A stretch of DNA of 64,000 nt from contig JAUIMM010002007.1 in NCBI GenBank assembly GCA_031769625.1, positions 248,001-312,000 on the forward strand. Reading direction: 5' to 3'. Below, one piece after another: positions 44,949-59,300 of this stretch. Made by a program: the position numbers and the translations under genes. The notes below the pieces were generated by a model. It saw only the letters and a program-made list of their open reading frames with translations, searched no databases and was not told the origin of the DNA. Origin of the DNA: Taudactylus pleione (taxonomy: Eukaryota > Chordata > Amphibia > Anura > Myobatrachidae). How positions within the stretch are numbered: the stretch's first letter is position 1; each line of letters begins with the position of its first letter.

Positions 44949-47900
44949 GACCTTAAAAATCGGCCAAAAATTTTTTTCTTCAAAAATCCCCAAATTCTGC
45001 TGAAAACTTTCAATAAACCTTAAAAAAGATTTGGTGCGGTGACAGAAGTTGATTTTGGTGCTTAATTTTGACACTGAACTCTCAAGAAAGAATTTACCCG
45101 TATGAAAAATTCTGTAAGCCCTGGACCTTAAAAATCAGCCAAAAATTTTTTTCTTCAAAAATCCCCAAATTCTGCTTAAAACTTTCAGTAAACCTTAAAT
45201 AAGATTTGCTGCAGTGACAAAAGTTGATTTTGGTGCTTAATTTTGACACAGAACCCTCCAGAAAGATATTTACCCGTATGAAAAATTTTGTAAGCCCAGG
45301 ATCTTAAAAATCGGCCAAAATTTTTTTTCTTCAAAAATCCCCAAATTCTGCTCAAAACTTTCAGTAAACTTTAAAAAAGATTTGCTGCGGTGACAAAAGT
45401 TGATTTTGGTGCTTAATTTTGACACTGAACCCTCCAGAAAGATATTTACCAGTATGAAAAAATCTGTAAGCCCCGGACCTTAAAAATCGGCCAAAAATCT
45501 TTTTCTTCAAAAATCCCCAAATTCTGCTTAAAACTTTCAGTAAACCTTAAAAAAGTTTTGGTGCGGTGACAGAAGTTGATTTTGGTGCTTAATTTTGACA
45601 CAGAACTCTCAAGAAAGAATTTACCCGTATGAAAAATTCTGTAAGCCCCGGACCTTAAAAATCGGCCAAAAATTTTTTTCTTCAAAAATCACCAAATTCT
45701 GCTTAAAACTTTCAGTAAACCTTAAAAAAGATTTGCTGCGTTGACAGAAGTTGATTTTGGTGCTTAATTCTGACACAGAACCCTCCAGAAGATATTTACC
45801 CGTATGAAAAATTCTGTAAGCCCCGCCCCTTAAAAATTGGCCAAAAATTTTTTCCTTCAAAAATCCCCAAATTCTGCTTAAAACTTTCAGTAAACCTTAA
45901 AAAAGATTTGCTGCGGTGACAAAAGTTGATTTTGGTGCTTAATTTTGACACTGAACCCTCCAGAAAGATATTTACCAGTATGAAAAAATCTGTAAGCCCC
46001 GGATCTTAAAAATCGGCCAAAAATCTATTTCTTCAAAAATCCACAAATTCTGCTTAAAACTTTCAGTAAACCTTAAAAAAGATTTGGTGCGGTGACAGAA
46101 GTTGATTTTGGTGCTTAATTTTGACACAGAACCCTCCAGAAAGATATTTACCCGTATGAAAAATTCTGTAAGCCCCGGACCTTAAAAATCGGGCAAAAAT
46201 TTTTTTTTCTTCAAAAATCCCCAAATTCTGCTGAAAACTTTTAGAAAACCTTAAAAAAGATTTGCTGCGGTGACAGAAGTTGATTTTGGTGCTTAATTTT
46301 GACACAGAACCCTCCAGAAAGAAATTTACCCGTATGAAAAATTCGGTAAGCCCCGGACCTTAAAAATCGGGCAAAAATTTTTCTCTTCAAAAATCCCCAA
46401 ATTCTGCTTAAAACTTTCAGTAAACCTTAAAAAAGATTTGCTGCGGTGACAGAAGTTGATTTTGGTGCTTAATTTTGACACAGAACCCTCCAGAAAGATA
46501 TTTACCCATATGAAAAATTCTGTAAGCCCCGGACCTTAAAAATCGGCCAAAAATTTTTTTCTTCAAAAATCCCCAAATTCTGCTGAAAACTTTTAGAAAA
46601 CCTTAAAAAACATTTGCTGCGGTGACAGAAGTTGATTTTGGTGCTTAATTTTGACACAGAACCCTCCAGAAAGAAATTTACCCGTATGAAAAATTCGGTA
46701 AGCCCCGGACCTTAAAAATCGGCCAAAAATTTTTCTCTTCAAAAATCCCCAAATTCTGCTTAAAACTTTCAGTAAACCTTAAAAAAGATTTGCTGCGGTG
46801 ACAGAAGTTGATTTTGGTGCTTAATTTTGACACAGAACCCTCCAGAAAGATATTTACCCGTATGAAAAATTCTGTAAGCTCCGGACCTTAAAAATCGGCC
46901 AAAAATTTTTTTCTTCAAAAATCCCCAAATTCTGCTTAAAACTTTCAGTAAACCTTAAAAAAGATTTGCTGCGGTGACAGAAGTTGATTTTGGTGCTTAT
47001 TTTTGACACAGAACCCTCCAGAAAGATATTTACCCATATGAAAAATTCTGTAAGCCCCAGACCTTAAAAATCGGGCAAAAATTTTTTTCTTCAAAAATCC
47101 CCAAATTCTGCTTAAAAGTAAACCTTAAAAAAGATTTGATGCGGTGACAAAAGTTGATTTGGTGCTTTATTTTGACACAGAACCCTCCAGAAAGATATTT
47201 ACCCATATGAAAAATTCTGTAAGCTCTGGTCCTTAAAACTCGGACAAAATTTTTTTTCTTCAAAAATCCCCAAATTCTCCTTAAAACTTTCAGTAAACCT
47301 TAAAAAAGATTTGCTGCGGGTGACAGAAGTTGATTTTGGTGCTTTATTTTGACACAGAACCCTCCAGAAAGATATTTACCCATATGAAAAATTCTGTACG
47401 CCCCGGACCTTAAAAATCGGGCCAAAATTTTTTTTCTTCAAAAATCCCCAAATTCTGCTGAAAACTTTCAGAAAACCTTAAAAAAGATTTGCTGCGGTGA
47501 CAGAAGTTGATTTTGGTGCTTAATTTTGACATAGAACCATCCAGAAAGATATTTACCCATATGAAAAATTCTGTAAGCCCTGGACCTTAAAAATCGGCCA
47601 AAATTATTTTCTTCAAAAAATCCCCAAAATTCTGCTTAAAACTTTCAGTAAACCTTAAAAAAGATTTGCTGCGGTGACAAAAGTTGATTTTGGTGCTTAA
47701 TTTTGACACTGAACACTCCAGAAAGATATTTACCCGTATGAAAAAATCTGGTAAGCCCCGGATCTTAAAAATCGGCCAAAAATCTTTTTCTTCAAAAATC
47801 CCCAAATTCTGCTTAAAACTTTCAGTAAACCTTAAAAAAGATTTGGTGCGGTGACAGAAGTTGATTTTGGTGCTTAATTTTGACACAGAACCCTCCAGAA

Positions 47901-50900
47901 AGAAATTTACCCGTATGAAAAATTCGGTAAGCCCCGGACCTTAAAAATCGGCCAAAAATTTTTCTCTTCAAAAATCCCCAAATTCTGCTTAAAACTTTCA
48001 GTAAACCTTAAAAAAGATTTGCTGCGGTGACAGAAGTTGATTTTGGTGCTTAATTTTGACACAGAACCCTCCAGAAAAGATATTTACCCGTATGAAAAAT
48101 TCTGTAAGCCCCCGGACCTTAAAAATCGGCCCAAAAATTTTTTTCTTGTAAAATCCCCCAAATTCTGCTGAAAACTTTTAGAAAACCTTAAAAAAGATTT
48201 GCTGCGGTGACAGAAGTTGATTTTGGTGCTTAATTTTGACACAGAACCCTCCAGAAAGAAATTTACCCGTATGAAAAATTCGGTAAGCCCCCAGACCTTA
48301 AAAATCGGCCAAAAATTTTTCTCTTCAAAAATCCCCAAATTCTGCTTAAAACTTTCAGTAAACCTTAAAAAAGATTTGCTGCGGTGACAGAAGTTGATTT
48401 TGGTGCTTAATTTTGACACAGAACCCTCCAGAAAGATATTTACCCGTATGAAAAATTCTGTAAGCTCCGGACCTTAAAAATCGGCCAAAAATTTTTTTCT
48501 TCAAAAATCCCCAAATTCTGCTTAAAACTTTCAGTAAACCCTTAAAAAAGATTTGCTGCGGTGACAGAAGTTGATTTTGGTGCTTAATTTTGACACAGAA
48601 CCCTCCAGAAAGATATTTACCCATATGAAAAATTCTGTAAGCCCCAGACCTTAAAAATCGGGCAAAAATTTTTTTCTTCAAAAATCCCCAAATTCTGCTT
48701 AAAACTTTCAGTAAACCTTAAAAAAGATTTGCTGCGGTGACAGAAGTTGATTTTGGTGCTTTATTTTGACACAGAACCCTCCAGAAAGATATTTACCCGT
48801 ATGAAAAATTCTGTAAGCCCCGGACCTTAAAAATCGGCCAAAATTTTTTTCTTCAAAAGTCCCCAAATTCTGCTGAAAACTTTCAGAAAACCTTAAAAAA
48901 GATTTGCTGCGGTGACAGAAGTTGATTTTGGTGCTTAATTTTGACATAGAACCATCCAGAAAGATATTTACCCGTATCAAAAATTCTGTAAGCTCCGGAC
49001 CTTAAAAATCGGCCCAAAATTTTTTTCTTCAAAAATCCCCAAATTCTGCTGAAAACTTTCAATAAACCTTAAAAAAGATTTGGTGCGGTGACAGAAGTTG
49101 ATTTTGGTGCTTAATTTTGACACTGAACTCTCAAGAAAGAATTTACCCGTATGAAAAATTCTGTAAGCCCTGGACCTTAAAAATCAGCCAAAAATTTTTT
49201 TCTTCAAAAATCCCCAAATTCTGCTTAAAACTTTCAGTAAACCTTAAATAAGATTTGCTGCGGTGACAAAAGTTGATTTTGGTGCTTAATTTTGACACAG
49301 AACCCTCCAGAAAGATATTTACCCGTATGAAAAATTTTGTAAGCCCAGGATCTTAAAAATCGGCCAAAATTTTTTTTCTTCAAAAATCCCCAAATTCTGC
49401 TCAAAACTTTCAGTAAACTTTAAAAAAGATTTGCTGCGGTGACAAAAGTTGATTTTGGTGCTTAATTTTGACACTGAACCCTCCAGAAAGATATTTACCA
49501 GTATGAAAAAATCTGTAAGCCCCGGACCTTAAAAATCGGCCAAAAATCTTTTTCTTCAAAAATCCCCAAATTCTGCTTAAAACTTTCAGTAAACCTTAAA
49601 AAAGATTTGGTGCGGTGACAGAAGTTGATTTTGGTGCTTAATTTTGACACAGAACTCTCAAGAAAGAATTTACCCGTTATGAAAAATTCTGTAAGCCCCG
49701 GACCTTAAAAATCGGCCAAAAATTTTTTTCTTCAAAAATCCCCAAATTCTGCTTAAAACTTTCAGTAAACCTTAAAAAGATTTGGTGCGGTGACAGAAGT
49801 TGAATTTGGTGCTTAATTTTGACACAGAACTCTCAAGAAAGAATTTACCCATATGAAAAATTCTGTAAGCCCCGGACCTTAAAAATCAGCCAAAATTTTT
49901 TTCTTCAAAAATCCCCAAATTCTGCTTAAAACTTTCAGTAAAACTTAAAAAAGATTTGCTGCGGTGACAGAAGTTAATTTTGGTGCTTAATTTTGACACA
50001 GAACCCTCCAGAAAGATATTTACCTGTATGAAAAATTTTGAAAGCCCCGGACCTTAAAAATCGGCCAAAAATTTTTTTCTTCAAAAATCCCCAAATTCTG
50101 CTTAAAACTTTCAGTAAACCTTAAAAAAGATTTGCTGCGGTGACAGAAGTTGATATTGGTGCTTAATTCTGACACAGAACCCTCCAGAAAGATATTTACC
50201 CGTATGAAAATTCTGTAAGCCCCGGACCTTAAAAATCGGCCAAAATTTTTTTTCTTCAAAAATCCCCAAATTCTCCTTAAAACTTTCAGTAAACCTTAAA
50301 AAAGATTTGCTGCGGTGACAGAAGTTGATTTTGGTGCTTAATTTTGACACAGAACCCTCCAGAAAGATATTTACCCATATGAAAAATTCTGTAAGCCCCG
50401 GACCTTAAAAATCGGCCAAAAATTTTTTTCTTCAAAAATCCCCAAATTCTGCTGAAAACTTTTAGAAAACCTTAAAAAAGATTTGCTGCGGTGACAGAAG
50501 TTGATTTTGGTGCTTAATTTTGACACAGAACCCTCCAGAAAGAAATTTACCCGTATGAAAAATTCGGTAAGCCCCGGACCTTAAAAATCGGCCAAAAATT
50601 TTTCTCTTCAAAAATCCCCAAATTCTGCTTAAAACTTTCAGTAAACCTTAAAAAAGATTTGCTGCGGTGACAGAAGTTGATTTTGGTGCTTAATTTTGAC
50701 ACAGAACCCTCCAGAAAGATATTTACCCATATGAAAAATTCTGTAAGCTCCGGACCTTAAAAATCGGCCAAAAATTTTTCTCTTCAAAAATCCCCAAATT
50801 CTGCTTAAAACTTTCAGTAAACCTTAAAAAAGATTTGCTGCGGTGACAGAAGTTGATTTTGGTGCTTAATTTTGACACAGAACCCTCCAGAAAGATATTT

Positions 50901-53384
50901 ACCCGTATGAAAAATTCTGTAAGCTCCGGACCTTAAAAATCGGCCAAAAATTTTTTTCTTCAAAAATCCCCAAATTCTGCTGAAAACTTTCAATAAACCT
51001 TAAAAAAGATTTGGTGCGGTGACAGAAGTTGATTTTGGTGCTTAATTTTGACACTGAACTCTCAAGAAAGAATATACCCGTATGAAAAATTCTGTAAGCC
51101 CTGGACCTTAAAAATCAGCCAAAAATTTTTTTCTTCAAAAATCCCCAAATTCTGCTTAAAACTTTCAGTAAACCTTAAATAAGATTTGCTGCGGTGACAA
51201 AAGTTGATTTTGGTGCTTAATTTTGACACAGAACCCTCCAGAAAGATATTTACCCGTATGAAAAATTTTGTAAGCCCAGGACCTTAAAAATCGGCCAAAA
51301 TTTTTTTTCTTCAAAAATCCCCAAATTCTGCTTAAAACTTTCAGTAAACTTTAAAAAAGATTTGCTGCGGTGACAAAAGTTGATTTTGGTGCTTAATTTT
51401 GACACTGAACCCTCCAGAAAGATATTTACCAGTATGAAAAAATCTGTAAGCCCCGGACCTTAAAAATCGGCCAAAAATCTTTTTCTTCAAAAATCCCCAA
51501 ATTCTCCTTAAAACTTTCAGTAAACCTTAAAAAAGATTTGGTGCGGTGACAGAAGTTGATTTTGGTGCTTAATTTTGACACAGAACTCTCAAGAAAGAAT
51601 TTACCCATATGAAAAATTCTGTAAGCCCCGGACCTTAAAAATCGGCCAAAAATTTTTTTCTTCAAAAATCCCCAAATTCTGCTTAAAACTTTCAGTAAAC
51701 CTTAAAAAAGATTTGGTGCGGTGACAGAAGTTGATTTTGGTGCTTAATTTTGACACAGAACTCTCAAGAAAGAATTTACCCGTATGAAAAATTCTGTAAG
51801 CCCCGGACCTTAAAAATCGGCCAAAAATTTTTTTCTTCAAAAATCCCCAAATTCTGCTTAAAACTTTCAGTAAACCTTAAAAAAGATTTGCTGCGGTGAC
51901 AAAAGTTGATTTTGGTGCTTAATTTTGACACAGAACCCTCCAGAAAGATATTTACCCGTATGAAAAATTCTGTAAGCTCCGGACCTTAAAAATCGGCCAA
52001 AAATTTTTTTCTTCAAAAATCCCCAAATTGTGATGAAAACTTTCAATAAACCTTAAAAAAGATTTGCTGCAGTGACAGAAGTTGATTTTGGTGCTTAATT
52101 TTGACACAGAACCCTCCAGAAAGATATTTACCCATATGAAAAATTCTGTAAGCTCCGGACCTTAAAAATCGGGCAAAAATTTTTTTCTTCAAAAACCCCA
52201 CATTCTGCTGAAAACTTTCAATAAACCTTAAAAAAGATTTGGTGCGGTGACAGAAGTTGATTTTGGTGCTTAATTTTGACACAGAACTCTCAAGAAAGCA
52301 TTTACCCGTATGAAAAATTCTGTAAGCCCTGGACCTTAAAAATCAGCCAAAAAATTTTTTCTTCAAAAATCCCCAAATTCTGCTTAAAACTTTCAGTAAA
52401 ACTTAAAAAAGATTTGCTGCGGTGACAGAAGTTAATTTTGGTGCTTAATTTTGACACAGAACCCTCCAGAAAGATATTTACCCGTATGAAAAATTTTGAA
52501 AGCCCCGGACCTTAAAAATCGGCCAAAAATTTTTTTCTTCAAAAATCCCCAAATTCTGCTTAAAACTTTCAGTAAACCTTAAAAAAGATTTGCTGCGGTG
52601 ACAGAAGTTGATATTGGTGCTTAATTCTGACACAGAACCCTCCAGAAAGATATTTACCCGTATGAAAATTCTTTAAGCCCCGGACCTTAAAAATCGGCCA
52701 AAATTTTTTTTCTTCAAAAATCCCCAAATTCTCCTTAAAACTTTCAGTAAACCTTAAAAAGATTTGCTGCGGTGACAGAAGTTGATTTTGGTGCTTAATT
52801 TTGACACAGAACCCTCCAGAAAGATATTTACCTGTATGAAAAATTCTGTAAGCCCCGGACCTTAAAAATCGGCCAAAAATTTTTTTCTTCAAAAATCCCC
52901 AAATTCTGCTTAAAACTTTCAGAAAACCTTAAAAAAGATTTGCTGCGGTGACAGAACTTGATTTTGGTGCTTAATATTGACACAGAACCCTCCAGAAAGA
53001 TATTTACCCATATGAAAAATTCTGTAAGCCCCGGACCTTAAAAATTGGCCAAAAAATTTTTTCTTCAAAAATCCCCAAATTCTGCTTAAAACTTTCAGTA
53101 AACCTTAAAAAGATTTGCTGTGGTGACAGAAGTTGATTTTGGTGCTTAATTTTGACACTGAACCCTCCAGAAAGATATTTACCCGTATGAAAAATTCTGT
53201 AAGCCCCAGACCTTAAAAATCGGGCAAAAATTTTTTTCTTCAAAAATCCCCAAATTCTGCTTAAAACTTTCAGTAAACATTAAAAAAGATTTGCTGCGGT
53301 GACAGAAGTTGATTTTGGTGCTTAATTTTGACATAGAACCATCCAGAAAGATATTTACCCATATGAAAAATTCTTTAAGCCCTG
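44949..53384. repeat. 48-monomer satellite block, first copy (8,436 bp)
   Basis: This block is followed directly by a near-identical copy at 53385-61817. The offset is exactly 8,436 bp until about 47.1 kb. It then falls to 8,431 through a run of small length differences confined to about 47.1-48.6 kb, and returns to 8,432 after three more single-base differences near 49.7-49.9 kb. Rare variants such as CAATAAACC, AAATAAG, TTTTGTAAGCCCAGG, GTTAATTTTGG and GTTGATATTGG keep the same order in both blocks. Confidence 0.88.
47101..48560. other. Satellite stretch rich in single-base homopolymer indels (probable consensus errors)
   Basis: Against the partner block about 8.43 kb downstream, this 1.46-kb stretch has a 6-bp loss (near 47117), a lost T (near 47157), and extra single bases in short runs: CGGGTGAC near 47318, CGGGCC and an extra T near 47418-47430, two extra A near 47615-47630, CTGGTAAG near 47749, AAAAG near 48077, GCCCCC near 48111, GGCCC near 48130, CCCCC near 48150 and 48288, and ACCCTT near 48538. 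The length differences sum to the observed offset change from 8,436 to 8,431. The flanking sequence is clean. Merged 99-111-codon ORFs here are by-products of these shifts. Confidence 0.75.
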
Positions 53385-56300
53385 GACCTTAAAAATCGGC
53401 CAAAAATTTTTTTCTTCAAAAATCCCCAAATTCTGCTGAAAACTTTCAATAAACCTTAAAAAAGATTTGGTGCGGTGACAGAAGTTGATTTTGGTGCTTA
53501 ATTTTGACACTGAACTCTCAAGAAAGAATTTACCCGTATGAAAAATTCTGTAAGCCCTGGACCTTAAAAATCAGCCAAAAATTTTTTTCTTCAAAAATCC
53601 CCAAATTCTGCTTAAAACTTTCAGTAAACCTTAAATAAGATTTGCTGCAGTGACAAAAGTTGATTTTGGTGCTTAATTTTGACACAGAACCCTCCAGAAA
53701 GATATTTACCCGTATGAAAAATTTTGTAAGCCCAGGATCTTAAAAATCGGCCAAAATTTTTTTTCTTCAAAAATCCCCAAATTCTGCTCAAAACTTTCAG
53801 TAAACTTTAAAAAAGATTTGCTGCGGTGACAAAAGTTGATTTTGGTGCTTAATTTTGACACTGAACCCTCCAGAAAGATATTTACCAGTATGAAAAAATC
53901 TGTAAGCCCCGGACCTTAAAAATCGGCCAAAAATCTTTTTCTTCAAAAATCCCCAAATTCTGCTTAAAACTTTCAGTAAACCTTAAAAAAGTTTTGGTGC
54001 GGTGACAGAAGTTGATTTTGGTGCTTAATTTTGACACAGAACTCTCAAGAAAGAATTTACCCGTATGAAAAATTCTGTAAGCCCCGGACCTTAAAAATCG
54101 GCCAAAAATTTTTTTCTTCAAAAATCACCAAATTCTGCTTAAAACTTTCAGTAAACCTTAAAAAAGATTTGCTGCGTTGACAGAAGTTGATTTTGGTGCT
54201 TAATTCTGACACAGAACCCTCCAGAAGATATTTACCCGTATGAAAAATTCTGTAAGCCCCGCCCCTTAAAAATTGGCCAAAAATTTTTTCCTTCAAAAAT
54301 CCCCAAATTCTGCTTAAAACTTTCAGTAAACCTTAAAAAAGATTTGCTGCGGTGACAAAAGTTGATTTTGGTGCTTAATTTTGACACTGAACCCTCCAGA
54401 AAGATATTTACCAGTATGAAAAAATCTGTAAGCCCCGGATCTTAAAAATCGGCCAAAAATCTATTTCTTCAAAAATCCACAAATTCTGCTTAAAACTTTC
54501 AGTAAACCTTAAAAAAGATTTGGTGCGGTGACAGAAGTTGATTTTGGTGCTTAATTTTGACACAGAACCCTCCAGAAAGATATTTACCCGTATGAAAAAT
54601 TCTGTAAGCCCCGGACCTTAAAAATCGGGCAAAAATTTTTTTTTCTTCAAAAATCCCCAAATTCTGCTGAAAACTTTTAGAAAACCTTAAAAAAGATTTG
54701 CTGCGGTGACAGAAGTTGATTTTGGTGCTTAATTTTGACACAGAACCCTCCAGAAAGAAATTTACCCGTATGAAAAATTCGGTAAGCCCCGGACCTTAAA
54801 AATCGGGCAAAAATTTTTCTCTTCAAAAATCCCCAAATTCTGCTTAAAACTTTCAGTAAACCTTAAAAAAGATTTGCTGCGGTGACAGAAGTTGATTTTG
54901 GTGCTTAATTTTGACACAGAACCCTCCAGAAAGATATTTACCCATATGAAAAATTCTGTAAGCCCCGGACCTTAAAAATCGGCCAAAAATTTTTTTCTTC
55001 AAAAATCCCCAAATTCTGCTGAAAACTTTTAGAAAACCTTAAAAAACATTTGCTGCGGTGATAGAAGTTGATTTTGGTGCTTAATTTTGACACAGAACCC
55101 TCCAGAAAGAAATTTACCCGTATGAAAAATTCGGTAAGCCCCGGACCTTAAAAATCGGCCAAAAATTTTTCTCTTCAAAAATCCCCAAATTCTGCTTAAA
55201 ACTTTCAGTAAACCTTAAAAAAGATTTGCTGCGGTGACAGAAGTTGATTTTGGTGCTTAATTTTGACACAGAACCCTCCAGAAAGATATTTACCCGTATG
55301 AAAAATTCTGTAAGCTCCGGACCTTAAAAATCGGCCAAAAATTTTTTTCTTCAAAAATCCCCAAATTCTGCTTAAAACTTTCAGTAAACCTTAAAAAAGA
55401 TTTGCTGCGGTGACAGAAGTTGATTTTGGTGCTTATTTTTGACACAGAACCCTCCAGAAAGATATTTACCCATATGAAAAATTCTGTAAGCCCCAGACCT
55501 TAAAAATCGGGCAAAAATTTTTTTCTTCAAAAATCCCCAAATTCTGCTTAAAACTTTCAGTAAACCTTAAAAAAGATTTGATGCGGTGACAAAAGTTGAT
55601 TTTGGTGCTTTATTTTGACACAGAACCCTCCAGAAAGATATTTACCCATATGAAAAATTCTGTAAGCTCTGGTCCTTAAAAATCGGACAAAATTTTTTTT
55701 CTTCAAAAATCCCCAAATTCTCCTTAAAACTTTCAGTAAACCTTAAAAAAGATTTGCTGCGGTGACAGAAGTTGATTTTGGTGCTTTATTTTGACACAGA
55801 ACCCTCCAGAAAGATATTTACCCATATGAAAAATTCTGTACGCCCCGGACCTTAAAAATCGGCCAAAATTTTTTTCTTCAAAAATCCCCAAATTCTGCTG
55901 AAAACTTTCAGAAAACCTTAAAAAAGATTTGCTGCGGTGACAGAAGTTGATTTTGGTGCTTAATTTTGACATAGAACCATCCAGAAAGATATTTACCCAT
56001 ATGAAAAATTCTGTAAGCCCTGGACCTTAAAAATCGGCCAAAATTATTTTCTTCAAAAATCCCCAAATTCTGCTTAAAACTTTCAGTAAACCTTAAAAAA
56101 GATTTGCTGCGGTGACAAAAGTTGATTTTGGTGCTTAATTTTGACACTGAACACTCCAGAAAGATATTTACCCGTATGAAAAAATCTGTAAGCCCCGGAT
56201 CTTAAAAATCGGCCAAAAATCTTTTTCTTCAAAAATCCCCAAATTCTGCTTAAAACTTTCAGTAAACCTTAAAAAAGATTTGGTGCGGTGACAGAAGTTG

Positions 56301-59300
56301 ATTTTGGTGCTTAATTTTGACACAGAACCCTCCAGAAAGAAATTTACCCGTATGAAAAATTCGGTAAGCCCCGGACCTTAAAAATCGGCCAAAAATTTTT
56401 CTCTTCAAAAATCCCCAAATTCTGCTTAAAACTTTCAGTAAACCTTAAAAAAGATTTGCTGCGGTGACAGAAGTTGATTTTGGTGCTTAATTTTGACACA
56501 GAACCCTCCAGAAAGATATTTACCCGTATGAAAAATTCTGTAAGCCCCGGACCTTAAAAATCGGCCAAAAATTTTTTTCTTGTAAAATCCCCAAATTCTG
56601 CTGAAAACTTTTAGAAAACCTTAAAAAAGATTTGCTGCGGTGACAGAAGTTGATTTTGGTGCTTAATTTTGACACAGAACCCTCCAGAAAGAAATTTACC
56701 CGTATGAAAAATTCGGTAAGCCCCAGACCTTAAAAATCGGCCAAAAATTTTTCTCTTCAAAAATCCCCAAATTCTGCTTAAAACTTTCAGTAAACCTTAA
56801 AAAAGATTTGCTGCGGTGACAGAAGTTGATTTTGGTGCTTAATTTTGACACAGAACCCTCCAGAAAGATATTTACCCGTATGAAAAATTCTGTAAGCTCC
56901 GGACCTTAAAAATCGGCCAAAAATTTTTTTCTTCAAAAATCCCCAAATTCTGCTTAAAACTTTCAGTAAACCTTAAAAAAGATTTGCTGCGGTGACAGAA
57001 GTTGATTTTGGTGCTTAATTTTGACACAGAACCCTCCAGAAAGATATTTACCCATATGAAAAATTCTGTAAGCCCCAGACCTTAAAAATCGGGCAAAAAT
57101 TTTTTTCTTCAAAAATCCCCAAATTCTGCTTAAAACTTTCAGTAAACCTTAAAAAAGATTTGCTGCGGTGACAGAAGTTGATTTTGGTGCTTTATTTTGA
57201 CACAGAACCCTCCAGAAAGATATTTACCCGTATGAAAAATTCTGTAAGCCCCGGACCTTAAAAATCGGCCAAAATTTTTTTCTTCAAAAGTCCCCAAATT
57301 CTGCTGAAAACTTTCAGAAAACCTTAAAAAAGATTTGCTGCGGTGACAGAAGTTGATTTTGGTGCTTAATTTTGACATAGAACCATCCAGAAAGATATTT
57401 ACCCGTATCAAAAATTCTGTAAGCTCCGGACCTTAAAAATCGGCCAAAAATTTTTTTCTTCAAAAATCCCCAAATTCTGCTGAAAACTTTCAATAAACCT
57501 TAAAAAAGATTTGGTGCGGTGACAGAAGTTGATTTTGGTGCTTAATTTTGACACTGAACTCTCAAGAAAGAATTTACCCGTATGAAAAATTCTGTAAGCC
57601 CTGGACCTTAAAAATCAGCCAAAAATTTTTTTCTTCAAAAATCCCCAAATTCTGCTTAAAACTTTCAGTAAACCTTAAATAAGATTTGCTGCGGTGACAA
57701 AAGTTGATTTTGGTGCTTAATTTTGACACAGAACCCTCCAGAAAGATATTTACCCGTATGAAAAATTTTGTAAGCCCAGGATCTTAAAAATCGGCCAAAA
57801 TTTTTTTTCTTCAAAAATCCCCAAATTCTGCTCAAAACTTTCAGTAAACTTTAAAAAAGATTTGCTGCGGTGACAAAAGTTGATTTTGGTGCTTAATTTT
57901 GACACTGAACCCTCCAGAAAGATATTTACCAGTATGAAAAAATCTGTAAGCCCCGGACCTTAAAAATCGGCCAAAAATCTTTTTCTTCAAAAATCCCCAA
58001 ATTCTGCTTAAAACTTTCAGTAAACCTTAAAAAAGATTTGGTGCGGTGACAGAAGTTGATTTTGGTGCTTAATTTTGACACAGAACTCTCAAGAAAGAAT
58101 TTACCCGTATGAAAAATTCTGTAAGCCCCGGACCTTAAAAATCGGCCAAAAATTTTTTTCTTCAAAAATCCCCAAATTCTGCTTAAAACTTTCAGTAAAC
58201 CTTAAAAAAGATTTGGTGCGGTGACAGAAGTTGAATTTGGTGCTTAATTTTGACACAGAACTCTCAAGAAAGAATTTACCCATATGAAAAATTCTGTAAG
58301 CCCCGGACCTTAAAAATCAGCCAAAAATTTTTTTCTTCAAAAATCCCCAAATTCTGCTTAAAACTTTCAGTAAAACTTAAAAAAGATTTGCTGCGGTGAC
58401 AGAAGTTAATTTTGGTGCTTAATTTTGACACAGAACCCTCCAGAAAGATATTTACCTGTATGAAAAATTTTGAAAGCCCCGGACCTTAAAAATCGGCCAA
58501 AAATTTTTTTCTTCAAAAATCCCCAAATTCTGCTTAAAACTTTCAGTAAACCTTAAAAAAGATTTGCTACGGTGACAGAAGTTGATATTGGTGCTTAATT
58601 CTGACACAGAACCCTCCAGAAAGATATTTACCCGTATGAAAATTCTGTAAGCCCCGGACCTTAAAAATCGGCCAAAATTTTTTTTCTTCAAAAATCCCCA
58701 AATTCTCCTTAAAACTTTCAGTAAACCTTAAAAAAGATTTGCTGCGGTGACAGAAGTTGATTTTGGTGCTTAATTTTGACACAGAACCCTCCAGAAAGAT
58801 ATTTACCCATATGAAAAATTCTGTAAGCCCCGGACCTTAAAAATCGGCCAAAAATTTTTTTCTTCAAAAATCCCCAAATTCTGCTGAAAACTTTTAGAAA
58901 ACCTTAAAAAAGATTTGCTGCGGTGACAGAAGTTGATTTTGGTGCTTAATTTTGACACAGAACCCTCCAGAAAGAAATTTACCCGTATGAAAAATTCGGT
59001 AAGCCCCGGACCTTAAAAATCGGCCAAAAATTTTTCTCTTCAAAAATCCCCAAATTCTGCTTAAAACTTTCAGTAAACCTTAAAAAAGATTTGCTGCGGT
59101 GACAGAAGTTGATTTTGGTGCTTAATTTTGACACAGAACCCTCCAGAAAGATATTTACCCATATGAAAAATTCTGTAAGCTCCGGACCTTAAAAATCGGC
59201 CAAAAATTTTTCTCTTCAAAAATCCCCAAATTCTGCTTAAAACTTTCAGTAAACCTTAAAAAAGATTTGCTGCGGTGACAGAAGTTGATTTTGGTGCTTA

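Noticed and set aside
48084..48681. Longer minus-strand ORFs of 108-111 codons in the satellite
   Set aside because: They arise where extra single bases join frames in the indel-rich patch and are absent from the duplicate block about 8.43 kb away.
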